The translations under genes and the position numbers were made by a program. Below, piece by piece: positions 31,944 through 38,972 of a DNA stretch of 64,000 nucleotides; within the stretch, counting starts at the first letter, position 1; every line of letters begins with the position of its first letter. Under the pieces are notes generated by a model. It had not been told where the DNA came from, made no database searches, and saw only the letters and a program-made list of their open reading frames with translations. The stretch is from UBA2336 sp036787955 (lineage in GTDB: Bacteria > Bacteroidota > Bacteroidia > Cytophagales > Cyclobacteriaceae). The stretch lies in NCBI GenBank assembly GCA_036787955.1, contig DAIQOI010000005.1, positions 62,001-126,000 on the forward strand, in the 5' to 3' direction.

Positions 31944-33587
31944 TTAACGGGATGTTCGGTCAAAGACCGTTTTCCCGCCAACAACCGTACGTATTACTGA
32001 AACTGCACGGATTTCTTCGGGCGGTATCTCAAAAATATTTTTCTCCAGTATCACATAGTCGGCCAGCTTGCCGGCCTCTAGGCTGCCTTTTTTCTGCTCT
32101 TCAAAACTGGCATAAGCCGCATAAATGGTGTACGCCTTTAGTGCTTCTTCAACCGAAATTTTCTGCCCGGGTATCCATCCGTCCGGATTTTTATCATCCA
32201 GCGTTCTGCGTGTAACGGCTGCATAGATGCCGTACAGCGGAACAGGCGGTGCCACGAACCAGTCGCTGCCGAAGGCAACGGTAGCACCAGCATCTATCAG
32301 GCTGCGGAATGCATACGTGGTTTTGCACCGCTCGTACCCGATAACTTTTTCGGCCCAGCGCCCATCATCAATGGCATGATAGGGCTGCATGCTGGCTATC
32401 ACCCTGAGTGCGGCAAAGCGGCTTATATCATGCGGATGAATATGCTGGGCATGTTCCACACGAAATCTTCGATCGCGTTCGCCATTTTCGCGGGCAACGC
32501 GCTCATAAATATTCAGCAAAACATGTATGGCCTTATCGCCTATGGCGTGGGTCATTACCTGCAACCCGGCACTGTCGGCTGATTTTATCCTGCGATACAG
32601 TTCATCTTCGGCTATTACAAAAAATCCGGAATCCGTGGGTGCATCGGTGTAGGGTTTAAAGAATGCTGCAGTATGCGAGCCCAGCGAGCCGTCAACAAAT
32701 TCCTTCAGTGCACCGATGCGCAACCAGTCATCGCCCCTGCCCTGCCGGTTTATTTTCTCAACCAGTTTTTTCCAGTCGGCCAGCATCATACCTGCGTAAA
32801 CACGGGTTTTCAGCCTGCCATTCCGGTGGGCTCGCTCAAATGCGTCTATGTAACCGCTCATGTTGTGTACGGAAGTTACACCATGCGATGCCACATAATC
32901 CATTGCTGCCTGCAGTGCTGCATCTTCCTGTTGCGCAGTGGGTGGAGGCACACGCACCAGGCTCATGGCGTTGTCTTTGAAAATACCGGTGAGCCGGCCC
33001 TTATTGTCGCGCACAATTGTACCCCCCGGTACATCCCTAACCCTATCCGATATTCCCGATGCTATCAGTGCCGCTGTGTTGGCCAGGGCCATGTGGCCGT
33101 CCATGCGGTTTATCCAAACAGGGTGTTGGGCCGTTACGGAGTCTATCCAGAACCGTGTAGGCAGTTCACCGCCCCAGTTTTCGTGGTCCCAGTCGCCATT
33201 GGTAATCCAGGTTCCTTTCGGCTGTGAGCGGGCAAAGGCGGCAATGCGTTGGATAAACTCCTGCGGTGTACGTGCATCGCGCAGTTGCACCGAAGCCAGG
33301 GCGAAACCACCGTCCACAAAATGGGTGTGGCAGTCGATGAAGCCGGGGACAATCAGGTTTTCGCTTTTTACCTCAGTGAGGCGTGTATTTTTTCCGGCAT
33401 ACTTTAACACATTGCTGCGCATTCCCACAGCCAGTATGGTGTCAGCGGCAATGGCCATGGCTTCGGCCCAGGGTTGGTTATCGTTACCCGTCCATATTTT
33501 TCCGATAACCACTTCATCGGCCTGCGGATAGTGGGTGCAGGCCGTAAACAAAAGCAATGCGGCAATCAATACAGGCAGCTGTTTCAT
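31944..33587 (-). CDS. Amidohydrolase, YtcJ-like (Amidohydro_3), lipoprotein
   Basis: A 547-residue metal-dependent hydrolase. The ATG at 33587 gives a lipoprotein signal ending TAC, then HYPQADEVVIGKIWTG; a longer frame upstream overlaps the MazG gene heavily. Metal-binding and family blocks: GFIDCHTHFVDGG (HxH pair), NGDWDHENWGGELP, TRFWIDS, HNMSGYIDAF, VTHAIGDKAIH, FRVEHAQHI and FGSDWFVAPP. The pattern matches the YtcJ-like group, some of which act on N-acyl amino acids or amide-type substrates. Its start overlaps the MazG stop as ATGA (33584-33587). Confidence 0.9.
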   Translation of the reverse strand: MKQLPVLIAALLLFTACTHYPQADEVVIGKIWTGNDNQPWAEAMAIAADTILAVGMRSNVLKYAGKNTRLTEVKSENLIVPGFIDCHTHFVDGGFALASVQLRDARTPQEFIQRIAAFARSQPKGTWITNGDWDHENWGGELPTRFWIDSVTAQHPVWINRMDGHMALANTAALIASGISDRVRDVPGGTIVRDNKGRLTGIFKDNAMSLVRVPPPTAQQEDAALQAAMDYVASHGVTSVHNMSGYIDAFERAHRNGRLKTRVYAGMMLADWKKLVEKINRQGRGDDWLRIGALKEFVDGSLGSHTAAFFKPYTDAPTDSGFFVIAEDELYRRIKSADSAGLQVMTHAIGDKAIHVLLNIYERVARENGERDRRFRVEHAQHIHPHDISRFAALRVIASMQPYHAIDDGRWAEKVIGYERCKTTYAFRSLIDAGATVAFGSDWFVAPPVPLYGIYAAVTRRTLDDKNPDGWIPGQKISVEEALKAYTIYAAYASFEEQKKGSLEAGKLADYVILEKNIFEIPPEEIRAVSVIRTVVGGKTVFDRTSR

Positions 33588-33910
33588 TGCAGTTTCGAGT
33601 TTTGCTGATGACGTGCGTGGTCGCGTTGTGTCTTCTTCTCCATATTTTTCTGAAAAGCCTCCGCCAGGTTCACACCTGTCTGGTTGGCCAGGCAGATGAG
33701 CACCCACAGCACATCGGCCATTTCATCGGCAAGGTCTTTGGTTTTGTCGCTTTCCTTTTCCGATTGTTCGCCATACCGGCGTGCGATGATGCGGGCCAGT
33801 TCGCCCACTTCTTCGGTGAGCAACGCCATGTTGGTCAATTCGCTGAAATAGCGCACACCGTGGGTTTTAATCCAGGTATCAACCTGTTGCTGGGCTTGTT
33901 GTATTGTCAT
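33584..33910 (-). CDS. MazG-like nucleotide pyrophosphohydrolase
   Basis: A 108-residue all-alpha NTP pyrophosphatase. The metal-binding EExxE motif is EEVGELARI (about residues 33-41), with the partner acidic motif DEMADVLWVL at about residues 62-71 that follows a KDLA segment. The domain is the single-motif MazG-like kind related to dCTP or HisE-type pyrophosphatases. Substrate unknown; house-cleaning of modified nucleotides is typical. It is upstream of and overlaps the amidohydrolase gene. Confidence 0.88.
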   Translation of the reverse strand: MTIQQAQQQVDTWIKTHGVRYFSELTNMALLTEEVGELARIIARRYGEQSEKESDKTKDLADEMADVLWVLICLANQTGVNLAEAFQKNMEKKTQRDHARHQQNSKLQ

Positions 33911-33980
33911 AAATAATTTTTTAATCCTGATTGCTTCAGCAAAATAAATATCCGGAATGTGGCACGAAGGTTACTTTTTA

Positions 33981-34655
33981 TCAGTTCTTCTCCAGTTCCT
34001 CAAACGCAATATCGAGTATTTCAAACTTTTCCCATCCTGTAAAATCGAAGTGCCACCACTCCGAGGCATTTACCTTAAAACCGTGTTTGTGCATAACCGA
34101 GATAAGCAGGTCGCGGTTTTTGCGTACCAACGGATCGTTCACCGGTGTGGAGGGCCAGGCATCGCGCGTAAAGGCATCGTAAGCCGTGGGCATTTTCAAT
34201 TCATTACCTGTGTTTAAGTCAACCAGGGTCATATCAATAGCGCAGCCGCGGTTGTGGCGTGAGCCCTTGTAGGGCGAAGCCACATAGGTGGTGTCGCGAT
34301 ACACTTCATAGAATTTTACCGTAGCGCGGTAGGGCCTGTAGGCATCATAAATTTTTATGCCCACACCATGGCGGGCAAATTCTTTCTGAGCGCGTTTCAG
34401 TGCTTCGGCTACGGGTTTGCGGGCATAGGCGCGGGGCAGGTTGTAAATCTGCTCGCCGGTAAAATTATTGGTAGTGGCATAGCGGATGTCGAGCACAATG
34501 CCGGGAATAAATTTTTCCAGATCAACGAGCTCCTTATCCGGGTTCTTCTTCACCTGTTCCTGATAGTCGGCATAGGTGGCCGGTGTAAGCCCGTAACGAT
34601 ACTGGGCGCAAACAGCCGTGGTTATGCCAATTAGCAGATAAGCAGGGTATTTCAT
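33981..34655 (-). CDS. Exported D-Ala-D-Ala dipeptidase, VanX/DdpX family
   Basis: A 224-residue zinc dipeptidase. The zinc ligands are in SRHNRGCAIDMTL (H134 and D141) and EWWHF (H202, with E199 as the catalytic base). A signal peptide (MKYPAYLLIGITTAVCAQ) predicts a periplasmic enzyme, unlike cytoplasmic VanX of resistant Gram-positives, so its role is probably cell-wall D-Ala-D-Ala recovery rather than vancomycin resistance. The ATG at 34655 overlaps the macrodomain stop as ATGA; an earlier ATG at 34661 is possible. It is last in an overlapping five-gene operon. Confidence 0.91.
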   Translation of the reverse strand: MKYPAYLLIGITTAVCAQYRYGLTPATYADYQEQVKKNPDKELVDLEKFIPGIVLDIRYATTNNFTGEQIYNLPRAYARKPVAEALKRAQKEFARHGVGIKIYDAYRPYRATVKFYEVYRDTTYVASPYKGSRHNRGCAIDMTLVDLNTGNELKMPTAYDAFTRDAWPSTPVNDPLVRKNRDLLISVMHKHGFKVNASEWWHFDFTGWEKFEILDIAFEELEKN

Positions 34656-35161
34656 GAGCATAGCAGCGTGCGGTATATTTCTGCGTTTTCTTTATCAAAA
34701 CAACAGAAAATTACCCGTTTCGGAAACTCGTTTTGCTCAAGAAATTCCTTTGCTGTACGAATGGCTACCCGCGCTGCCTCTTCTTTCGGATAACCGTATA
34801 TGCCGGTACTGATGTTGGGAAAGGCAACAGCCTCCAACTGATGAGTGGCTGCGAGTCTCAGGCTGTTGCGGTAGGCACCGGCAAGCAGCGTTTCTTCGCG
34901 GCTATTTCCTCCCTGCCATACCGGTCCAACAGCGTGTATAACATATCTGGCCTTGAGATTGCCTCCTGACGTGAGTACTGCATGTCCTGTTTCGCAGTAA
35001 CCTATCTGCCGGCAGGCTTCAGCCAGGGCCGGGCCGGCCGCCCGGTGGATAGCCCCGCAAACGCCACCGCCAGGCAACAGTTCATTGTTGGCTGCATTCA
35101 CTATAGCATCCGCATCCAACTGAGTGATATCGCCTTCCACTACCTGTATACGCTCAGTCAT
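34652..35161 (-). CDS. Macrodomain protein, O-acetyl-ADP-ribose deacetylase-like
   Basis: A 169-residue single macrodomain of the MacroD/YmdB type. Features: EGDITQLDADAIVNAANN (residues 9-26, containing the NAAN motif), LLPGGGVCGAIHRAAG, and PNISTGIYGYPKEEAA for the second loop. The likely activity is hydrolysis of ADP-ribose esters on proteins, nucleic acids or O-acetyl-ADP-ribose. It overlaps dtd by four bases and the VanX-like gene by four bases, in each case as ATGA. Confidence 0.92.
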   Translation of the reverse strand: MTERIQVVEGDITQLDADAIVNAANNELLPGGGVCGAIHRAAGPALAEACRQIGYCETGHAVLTSGGNLKARYVIHAVGPVWQGGNSREETLLAGAYRNSLRLAATHQLEAVAFPNISTGIYGYPKEEAARVAIRTAKEFLEQNEFPKRVIFCCFDKENAEIYRTLLCS

Positions 35162-35610
35162 ACTTTATTCTTGGTATCAATAACAATGGTAACGGGCCCA
35201 TCATTGACCAGGTGTACCTTCATATCGGCACCGAATATACCGGTCTGCACGGTTTTACCCAGTTCCACCTCCAATGCCCGGACAAATTTTTCATAGCAGG
35301 GAATGGCCTTCTCAGGCCTGGCCGCCTTGATGTAGGATGGCCGGTTTCCTTTTTTTGTACTCGCATGAAGGGTGAACTGACTTACCACCAGTATATCTCC
35401 TCCATCATCTTTTACGCTCACGTTCATCACGCCATCTGCATCATTAAAGATGCGCAGGTTCACAATTTTTTTCGACAACCAATCAATATCTTCATCGCCA
35501 TCGGCATCTTCAATACCCACCAGCACCAGCAAGCCCTTGCCTATGGATGCGGTTGACTGCTGATTGATCTCAACTGAAGCAGTGCTGACACGCTGAATAA
35601 CAACTATCAT
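35158..35610 (-). CDS. dtd: D-aminoacyl-tRNA deacylase
   Basis: A 150-residue homodimeric editing enzyme that cleaves D-amino acids from tRNA. The active-site blocks are SQFTLHA and the Gly-cisPro-containing NDGPVTI near the C-terminus (NxGPxT in the family). N-terminal MIVVIQRVSTASVEI is typical. Overlaps the macrodomain gene at one end and the NAD-binding gene at the other, each by 4 bases. Confidence 0.95.
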   Translation of the reverse strand: MIVVIQRVSTASVEINQQSTASIGKGLLVLVGIEDADGDEDIDWLSKKIVNLRIFNDADGVMNVSVKDDGGDILVVSQFTLHASTKKGNRPSYIKAARPEKAIPCYEKFVRALEVELGKTVQTGIFGADMKVHLVNDGPVTIVIDTKNKV

Positions 35611-36254
35611 ACAGCAAATGATTGCATTTCATCCGACTCGTGAATAAATACACCTTTTTGCGGCTGGCGGGCATAATGCACCATGGCACGCGCAACGGTC
35701 TGTGCATGGATGGCTTTGTAACGCAACGGTATGAGCCATCCGAAAACTCTGTAAAACCATTTGGCAGCATCTTCGGCCGTGCGATGCTCCGTGCGCGGGC
35801 CCAGCAACAGCGAAGGGCGGAAAATGTGCAGGGTTGGAAAACCAACGTTGCGGATAGCCTCCTCCACTTCGCCTTTTACCCGGTTGTAAAAAATACGGGA
35901 TGATGCATCGGCACCCAGCGCAGTAACAAGCAGAAATTTTTGAGAACCATTTTGTGATGTAAGCTGAGCTAGTTTTAAGGGATATTCAAAATCTACTTTA
36001 CGAAATGCCGGCTGCGAGCCGGCTTTGCGAATGGTAGTGCCCAGGCAGCAAAACACATCATCCACATTGAGGTGCGGGGCAATTTCCTCAAGCCCATCAA
36101 AATCGGTTACAATGTTCTGAAGTTTGTTGTGCTGAATATTTAGTGGTTTTCGGGTAATGGCCGTAACGATTGCATAATTTTCATTACTGAGCAGTTGCTC
36201 AAGTACATAACTGCCCACCAGACCAGTAGCACCGGCTATCAGTGCGCGTTTCAT
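35607..36254 (-). CDS. NAD(P)-binding oxidoreductase, TIP30-like atypical SDR
   Basis: A 215-residue Rossmann-fold protein. The nucleotide-binding motif GATGLVG lies at residues 8-14, and VTALGADASSRIFYNRVKGEVEEAIR carries the YxxxK-like active-site residues of the extended atypical short-chain family (TIP30/HTATIP2 group). Reaction and substrate are unknown. It is within a tightly packed operon; its stop overlaps the dtd start as ATGA, and 2 bases separate it from the upstream gene. Confidence 0.85.
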   Translation of the reverse strand: MKRALIAGATGLVGSYVLEQLLSNENYAIVTAITRKPLNIQHNKLQNIVTDFDGLEEIAPHLNVDDVFCCLGTTIRKAGSQPAFRKVDFEYPLKLAQLTSQNGSQKFLLVTALGADASSRIFYNRVKGEVEEAIRNVGFPTLHIFRPSLLLGPRTEHRTAEDAAKWFYRVFGWLIPLRYKAIHAQTVARAMVHYARQPQKGVFIHESDEMQSFAV

Positions 36255-36256
36255 GG

Positions 36257-36775
36257 TCAGAAGGTTTGCTGAATTTCCTGTTTTAGCTGTTCAATGGCAT
36301 GCATAATGGCATCCGGCTTGGCCAGGCATCGCTCAAATATTTTACGCGACAGGTCCATGCTCGTGGCTTCCTCATTCAGTTCGGCTGCCGACTCGTTGAT
36401 GGTAAGTACCAGGTCTTCTTTGGCACTGCGGATGAGTTCCCACACCCGCGAACTCATGAAAACCTGCTGGGAAACATTGTGGTTGTACTCGTTGCGTATT
36501 TCACTAAGCAGCAGTTGCTGAAATTCGCGTGCCGGAATACTTCCGGGGTTCAGGCGCACCAGCAGGTTATTCGGATGAATGCGCTCGAGGAAGAGCGTCA
36601 TGCGTTCATAGGCCTGCAGGCGCAACGGCAAAACTGTTTCTATGCTTTTGTTTCGTATTTCCAGTCGTTTCAGTTCGAGTTCGCGCACAACAAAGGCGCG
36701 CACCAGCAGGTAGGCTGCATACACCACCAGCGCAGCAGGTACCAGTATTTTCAGCAATTCAATCCAGGGTTCCAT
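36257..36775 (-). CDS. Membrane-anchored helical protein, DUF7935-like
   Basis: A 172-residue protein with one N-terminal membrane helix (about residues 3-28) and a long helical cytoplasmic part. The ATG at 36775 (MEPWIELLKILVPAA) fits the Bacteroidota family I recall as DUF7935 (number from memory): LPLRLQAYERMTLFLERIHPNNLLVRL, EFQQLLLSEIRNEYNHNVSQQ and a C-terminal YxxxLAxxI-like helix. Function unknown. It is the first gene of a five-gene minus-strand operon and is divergent from the IscA-like gene. Confidence 0.75.
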   Translation of the reverse strand: MEPWIELLKILVPAALVVYAAYLLVRAFVVRELELKRLEIRNKSIETVLPLRLQAYERMTLFLERIHPNNLLVRLNPGSIPAREFQQLLLSEIRNEYNHNVSQQVFMSSRVWELIRSAKEDLVLTINESAAELNEEATSMDLSRKIFERCLAKPDAIMHAIEQLKQEIQQTF

Positions 36776-36814
36776 GGTAAACCAATCGGTTCGCAAAGGT
36801 GTTGAATTTTAGCC

Positions 36815-36822
36815 TAATTTTG
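36815..36822 (+). promoter_or_regulatory. Candidate -7 promoter box abutting the IscA-like start
   Basis: TAATTTTG, an exact TAnnTTTG match. An ATG lies directly after it (36823) and a second in-frame ATG six bases later (36829). Transcription from this box would start about at the second ATG. Confidence 0.4.
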
Positions 36823-36828
36823 ATGCGC

Positions 36829-37149
36829 ATGGATACATCTGCTTTTATTCCCGTTACCCTTTCAGCGCGGGCAGTTGAAGAAATCAAAGCCATCATGCAA
36901 CGGAAAGCCATACCCGACGGATATGGTTTACGTGTAGGTGTGCGCGGTGGCGGCTGCGGTGTATCATTTATTATCGGATTTGACAAGCCCAAAGAGAACG
37001 ATCTGGTTTATCATGTTCAGGATATACCGGTGTATATTGATAAAAAACACACCCTTTTTCTGGTGGGCAAAATGGTAGATTTTATTGAAAGTGAAGAAGG
37101 CCGCGGCTTTACCTTCCTGGAAGAAAATCAGGCAGCATCCCCGCACTGA
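36829..37149 (+). CDS. IscA/HesB-like protein lacking the C-terminal CxC
   Basis: A 106-residue A-type carrier domain. The N-terminal part, the GYGLRVGVRGGGCG loop with Cys43, and GFDKPKENDLVYHVQDIPVYID match the family of Fe-S cluster carriers that hand clusters to apo-proteins. Standard IscA/ErpA proteins end with a CGC-type pair that supplies two more cluster ligands; here the corresponding tail is GRGFTFLEENQAASPH, with no cysteine. Cys43 is the only cysteine. I recall similar CxC-less forms in other Bacteroidota, so it is probably a real variant, with a different binding mode or none. Confidence 0.85.
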   Translation: MDTSAFIPVTLSARAVEEIKAIMQRKAIPDGYGLRVGVRGGGCGVSFIIGFDKPKENDLVYHVQDIPVYIDKKHTLFLVGKMVDFIESEEGRGFTFLEENQAASPH

Positions 37150-37201
37150 CACAATTTGTCAAAACCGTTCCGCACCTTTACCTTGTCAAAACAACGATGT
37201 C

Positions 37202-37771
37202 ATGCGAACGGTAACAACTTCACGAGCCCCTCTGAGGCTGAGAAAAAAAACACCTGCATACCAAACTACCGAACTGTGGTTCACCATCGTGCCCCCACCG
37301 CACATCTGCAGCGATGTATCGGTGTTGCGCGATGATATTCAATACCTTATTGGCCACGGATTTGACGGACAGCGCTCCATGCCCGTCATCTCGCTTTTCC
37401 GGTACAAGGGCGAATACGCGCAGGACTTACTGGATATTCTGGAAGAGCGCGCCCGAGGCTGGCAGCCGTTTAACGTATTTCTGAAGGATTTCGGTTATAC
37501 CGTGCAGGGCAACAACAACCGCACCATCTACATGGACATCATCAATCGCTATGCATTAACCGATTTAGTTGAACACCTGACCGGTGAAAGCGAAGGCATC
37601 TATCCGTACATTCCGCTGGCCCAAAATCTTCAACCAGCCGATTTTCTGAAATGCTGGCCTTACCTGAAAGGCCTGAATTACGGCAACCAGCACTTTCCCT
37701 GTACGGACATCGCAGTATTTAAAAGGGAAAACGGAAAGTGGGTAAAGGCTAAAACAATTTCTTTTACGTAA
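37202..37771 (+). CDS. 2H-phosphoesterase-like protein without catalytic motifs
   Basis: A 189-residue protein similar in layout to the LigT/2'-5' RNA ligase group. The order of strands, the QPFNVFLKDFGY block and RTIYMDI (about residues 107-113) match the family pattern, but the two histidine motifs (HxT/S) are absent: the positions of PHITL and PHLTIA here read PVISL (61-65) and PYIPLA (135-140). It is therefore probably not a phosphoesterase, though the RNA-binding cleft could remain. The ATG at 37202 is used because the longer frame upstream adds low-complexity sequence without family similarity. Confidence 0.65.
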   Translation: MRTVTTSRAPLRLRKKTPAYQTTELWFTIVPPPHICSDVSVLRDDIQYLIGHGFDGQRSMPVISLFRYKGEYAQDLLDILEERARGWQPFNVFLKDFGYTVQGNNNRTIYMDIINRYALTDLVEHLTGESEGIYPYIPLAQNLQPADFLKCWPYLKGLNYGNQHFPCTDIAVFKRENGKWVKAKTISFT

Positions 37772-37779
37772 TCAATGAA

Positions 37780-38079
37780 CTAATACTTCAGTTTTTCAAC
37801 CATTTCATCAGCCAGTTCATCATGATAAGTTCCGTAACTGTTCACCAGCAAACCTTTTACGTTTCTGGTGTCAGACGATATGGCGTACAAGATGGCCTGG
37901 TCAGCGGGATCAGAATCGACATCAAACCGGAATACTTTATCAATGTGAAATTCATTTGGGAACAGCCGGTAAACACCCTTGCTGCACTCAATGCAATCGT
38001 TTTTCAGCCGGAAGTCTTCTGCATAACCCTGTCTCTTTAAATCTTCGATAGCTTCTTTCAGTGATGAATAGCCTTCCAT
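37780..38079 (-). CDS. Small conserved Bacteroidota protein often labelled phosphoribosylpyrophosphate synthetase
   Basis: A 99-residue protein. The pattern SLKEAIEDLKRQGYAEDF, a CIEC cysteine pair, FHIDKVFRFDVDSDPADQAILYAISS and VKGLLVNSYGTYHDELADEMVEKL is that of small proteins sometimes annotated as phosphoribosylpyrophosphate synthetase. None of the PRPP synthetase motifs is present and the length is a third of that enzyme, so the label is likely a database error. Function unknown. Convergent with the 2H-like gene. Confidence 0.7.
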   Translation of the reverse strand: MEGYSSLKEAIEDLKRQGYAEDFRLKNDCIECSKGVYRLFPNEFHIDKVFRFDVDSDPADQAILYAISSDTRNVKGLLVNSYGTYHDELADEMVEKLKY

Positions 38080-38155
38080 ACCCGACTTTTATCTTACAAA
38101 CAGTATTTTTCCCTTGCAAGTTCAGGAGCAAGGTATGGGTCAAGCTCGCGGGAAA

Positions 38156-38833
38156 TTACTTGTCGTTGATGAATTTTATTTCTTTCAGCTCAATTGAAAA
38201 GTTGAGTTTCATGGCAACAATGAGCCGGTGAGCACCGGGCTGAAAGATAACTTCTTTGCCTCCCGGCACACTATTCAGTTTTCGCGTGCGCAGTTGTATT
38301 GATCTACCATTGGCCTGAACCGGGAAACCGGTATATGCCGGGTCGGCGTGAAATGTTATCTCTTCGCCATCCATAATCATCAGCGTAAAACGGTCGTTTG
38401 GCTTTTCTGTTTCCGAAAAATTTTTGGCACTCACAAATACGGTTGAAAAATCGGTGTACTTTAAATACGTTCCGTCTTTAAAATAGTTCAAATACACATA
38501 GGATTGCTCAAGGCATGCCGAGCAAAGCTCAATAAGGCCGGTGCTGTTTAGTGGTTCGCTTATATCCCACCGTAAAGCCACGGGAAATTCGGCTGCACCT
38601 GGATAGTCATATTGCATCAGGGTAATGACAAAATCATATTGACTGCCATCGGGGTAGGTTACCACATAGCGCAGTTCATCTCCCTTTGCAGGTGTATATC
38701 CGTACAGGCCGTCATCACCCCGGGCCAGCCGCGTATTTTGTAAAACTGCCGTTTGCGCTGCAATTGTGTTGTAAAAGGGTTCAATGCACAATAACCCAAC
38801 CATGTTCAGGATAAGGCATAAAAAGCGAATCAT
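38156..38833 (-). CDS. Exported protein of unknown function
   Basis: A 225-residue protein I do not recognise. A hydrophobic N-terminus (MIRFLCLILNMVGLLCIEPF) ends near IAAQ as a signal peptide. The mature part is beta-rich, with the strand pattern DELRYVVTYPDGSQYDFVITL, and a cysteine pair SACLEQ near residue 110. No catalytic signature is seen. It is divergent from the TPR gene at 38973, with a palindromic promoter-like sequence between. Confidence 0.6.
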   Translation of the reverse strand: MIRFLCLILNMVGLLCIEPFYNTIAAQTAVLQNTRLARGDDGLYGYTPAKGDELRYVVTYPDGSQYDFVITLMQYDYPGAAEFPVALRWDISEPLNSTGLIELCSACLEQSYVYLNYFKDGTYLKYTDFSTVFVSAKNFSETEKPNDRFTLMIMDGEEITFHADPAYTGFPVQANGRSIQLRTRKLNSVPGGKEVIFQPGAHRLIVAMKLNFSIELKEIKFINDK

Positions 38834-38900
38834 AACAATAAGGTGAGTTGTGTGGTGTTGAAATTAGCATTGAATTAAGGAATTTGGATATCAGAAAAGT

Positions 38901-38914
38901 GGTATTATAATACC
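38901..38914. promoter_or_regulatory. Perfect 14-bp palindrome with TATAAT between divergent genes
   Basis: GGTATTATAATACC is a complete inverted repeat of seven plus seven bases, in the 139-base gap between the gene starting at 38833 (minus) and that starting at 38973 (plus). It contains TATAAT on both strands; TTGGAT at 38884-38889 is 16 bases before it on the plus strand. A dimeric repressor operator or a pair of divergent promoters would fit. Nothing shows which. Confidence 0.35.
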
Positions 38915-38972
38915 TAGATTCTGGTAGTATCCCTATGACATGCTATACCTAATTTTAAGAAAAGAAAATTCT

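Noticed and set aside
33981..34655. VanX-like gene as a vancomycin-resistance determinant
   Set aside because: No vanA/vanH or sensor-regulator genes nearby, the protein has a signal peptide, and Gram-negative outer membranes already exclude vancomycin.
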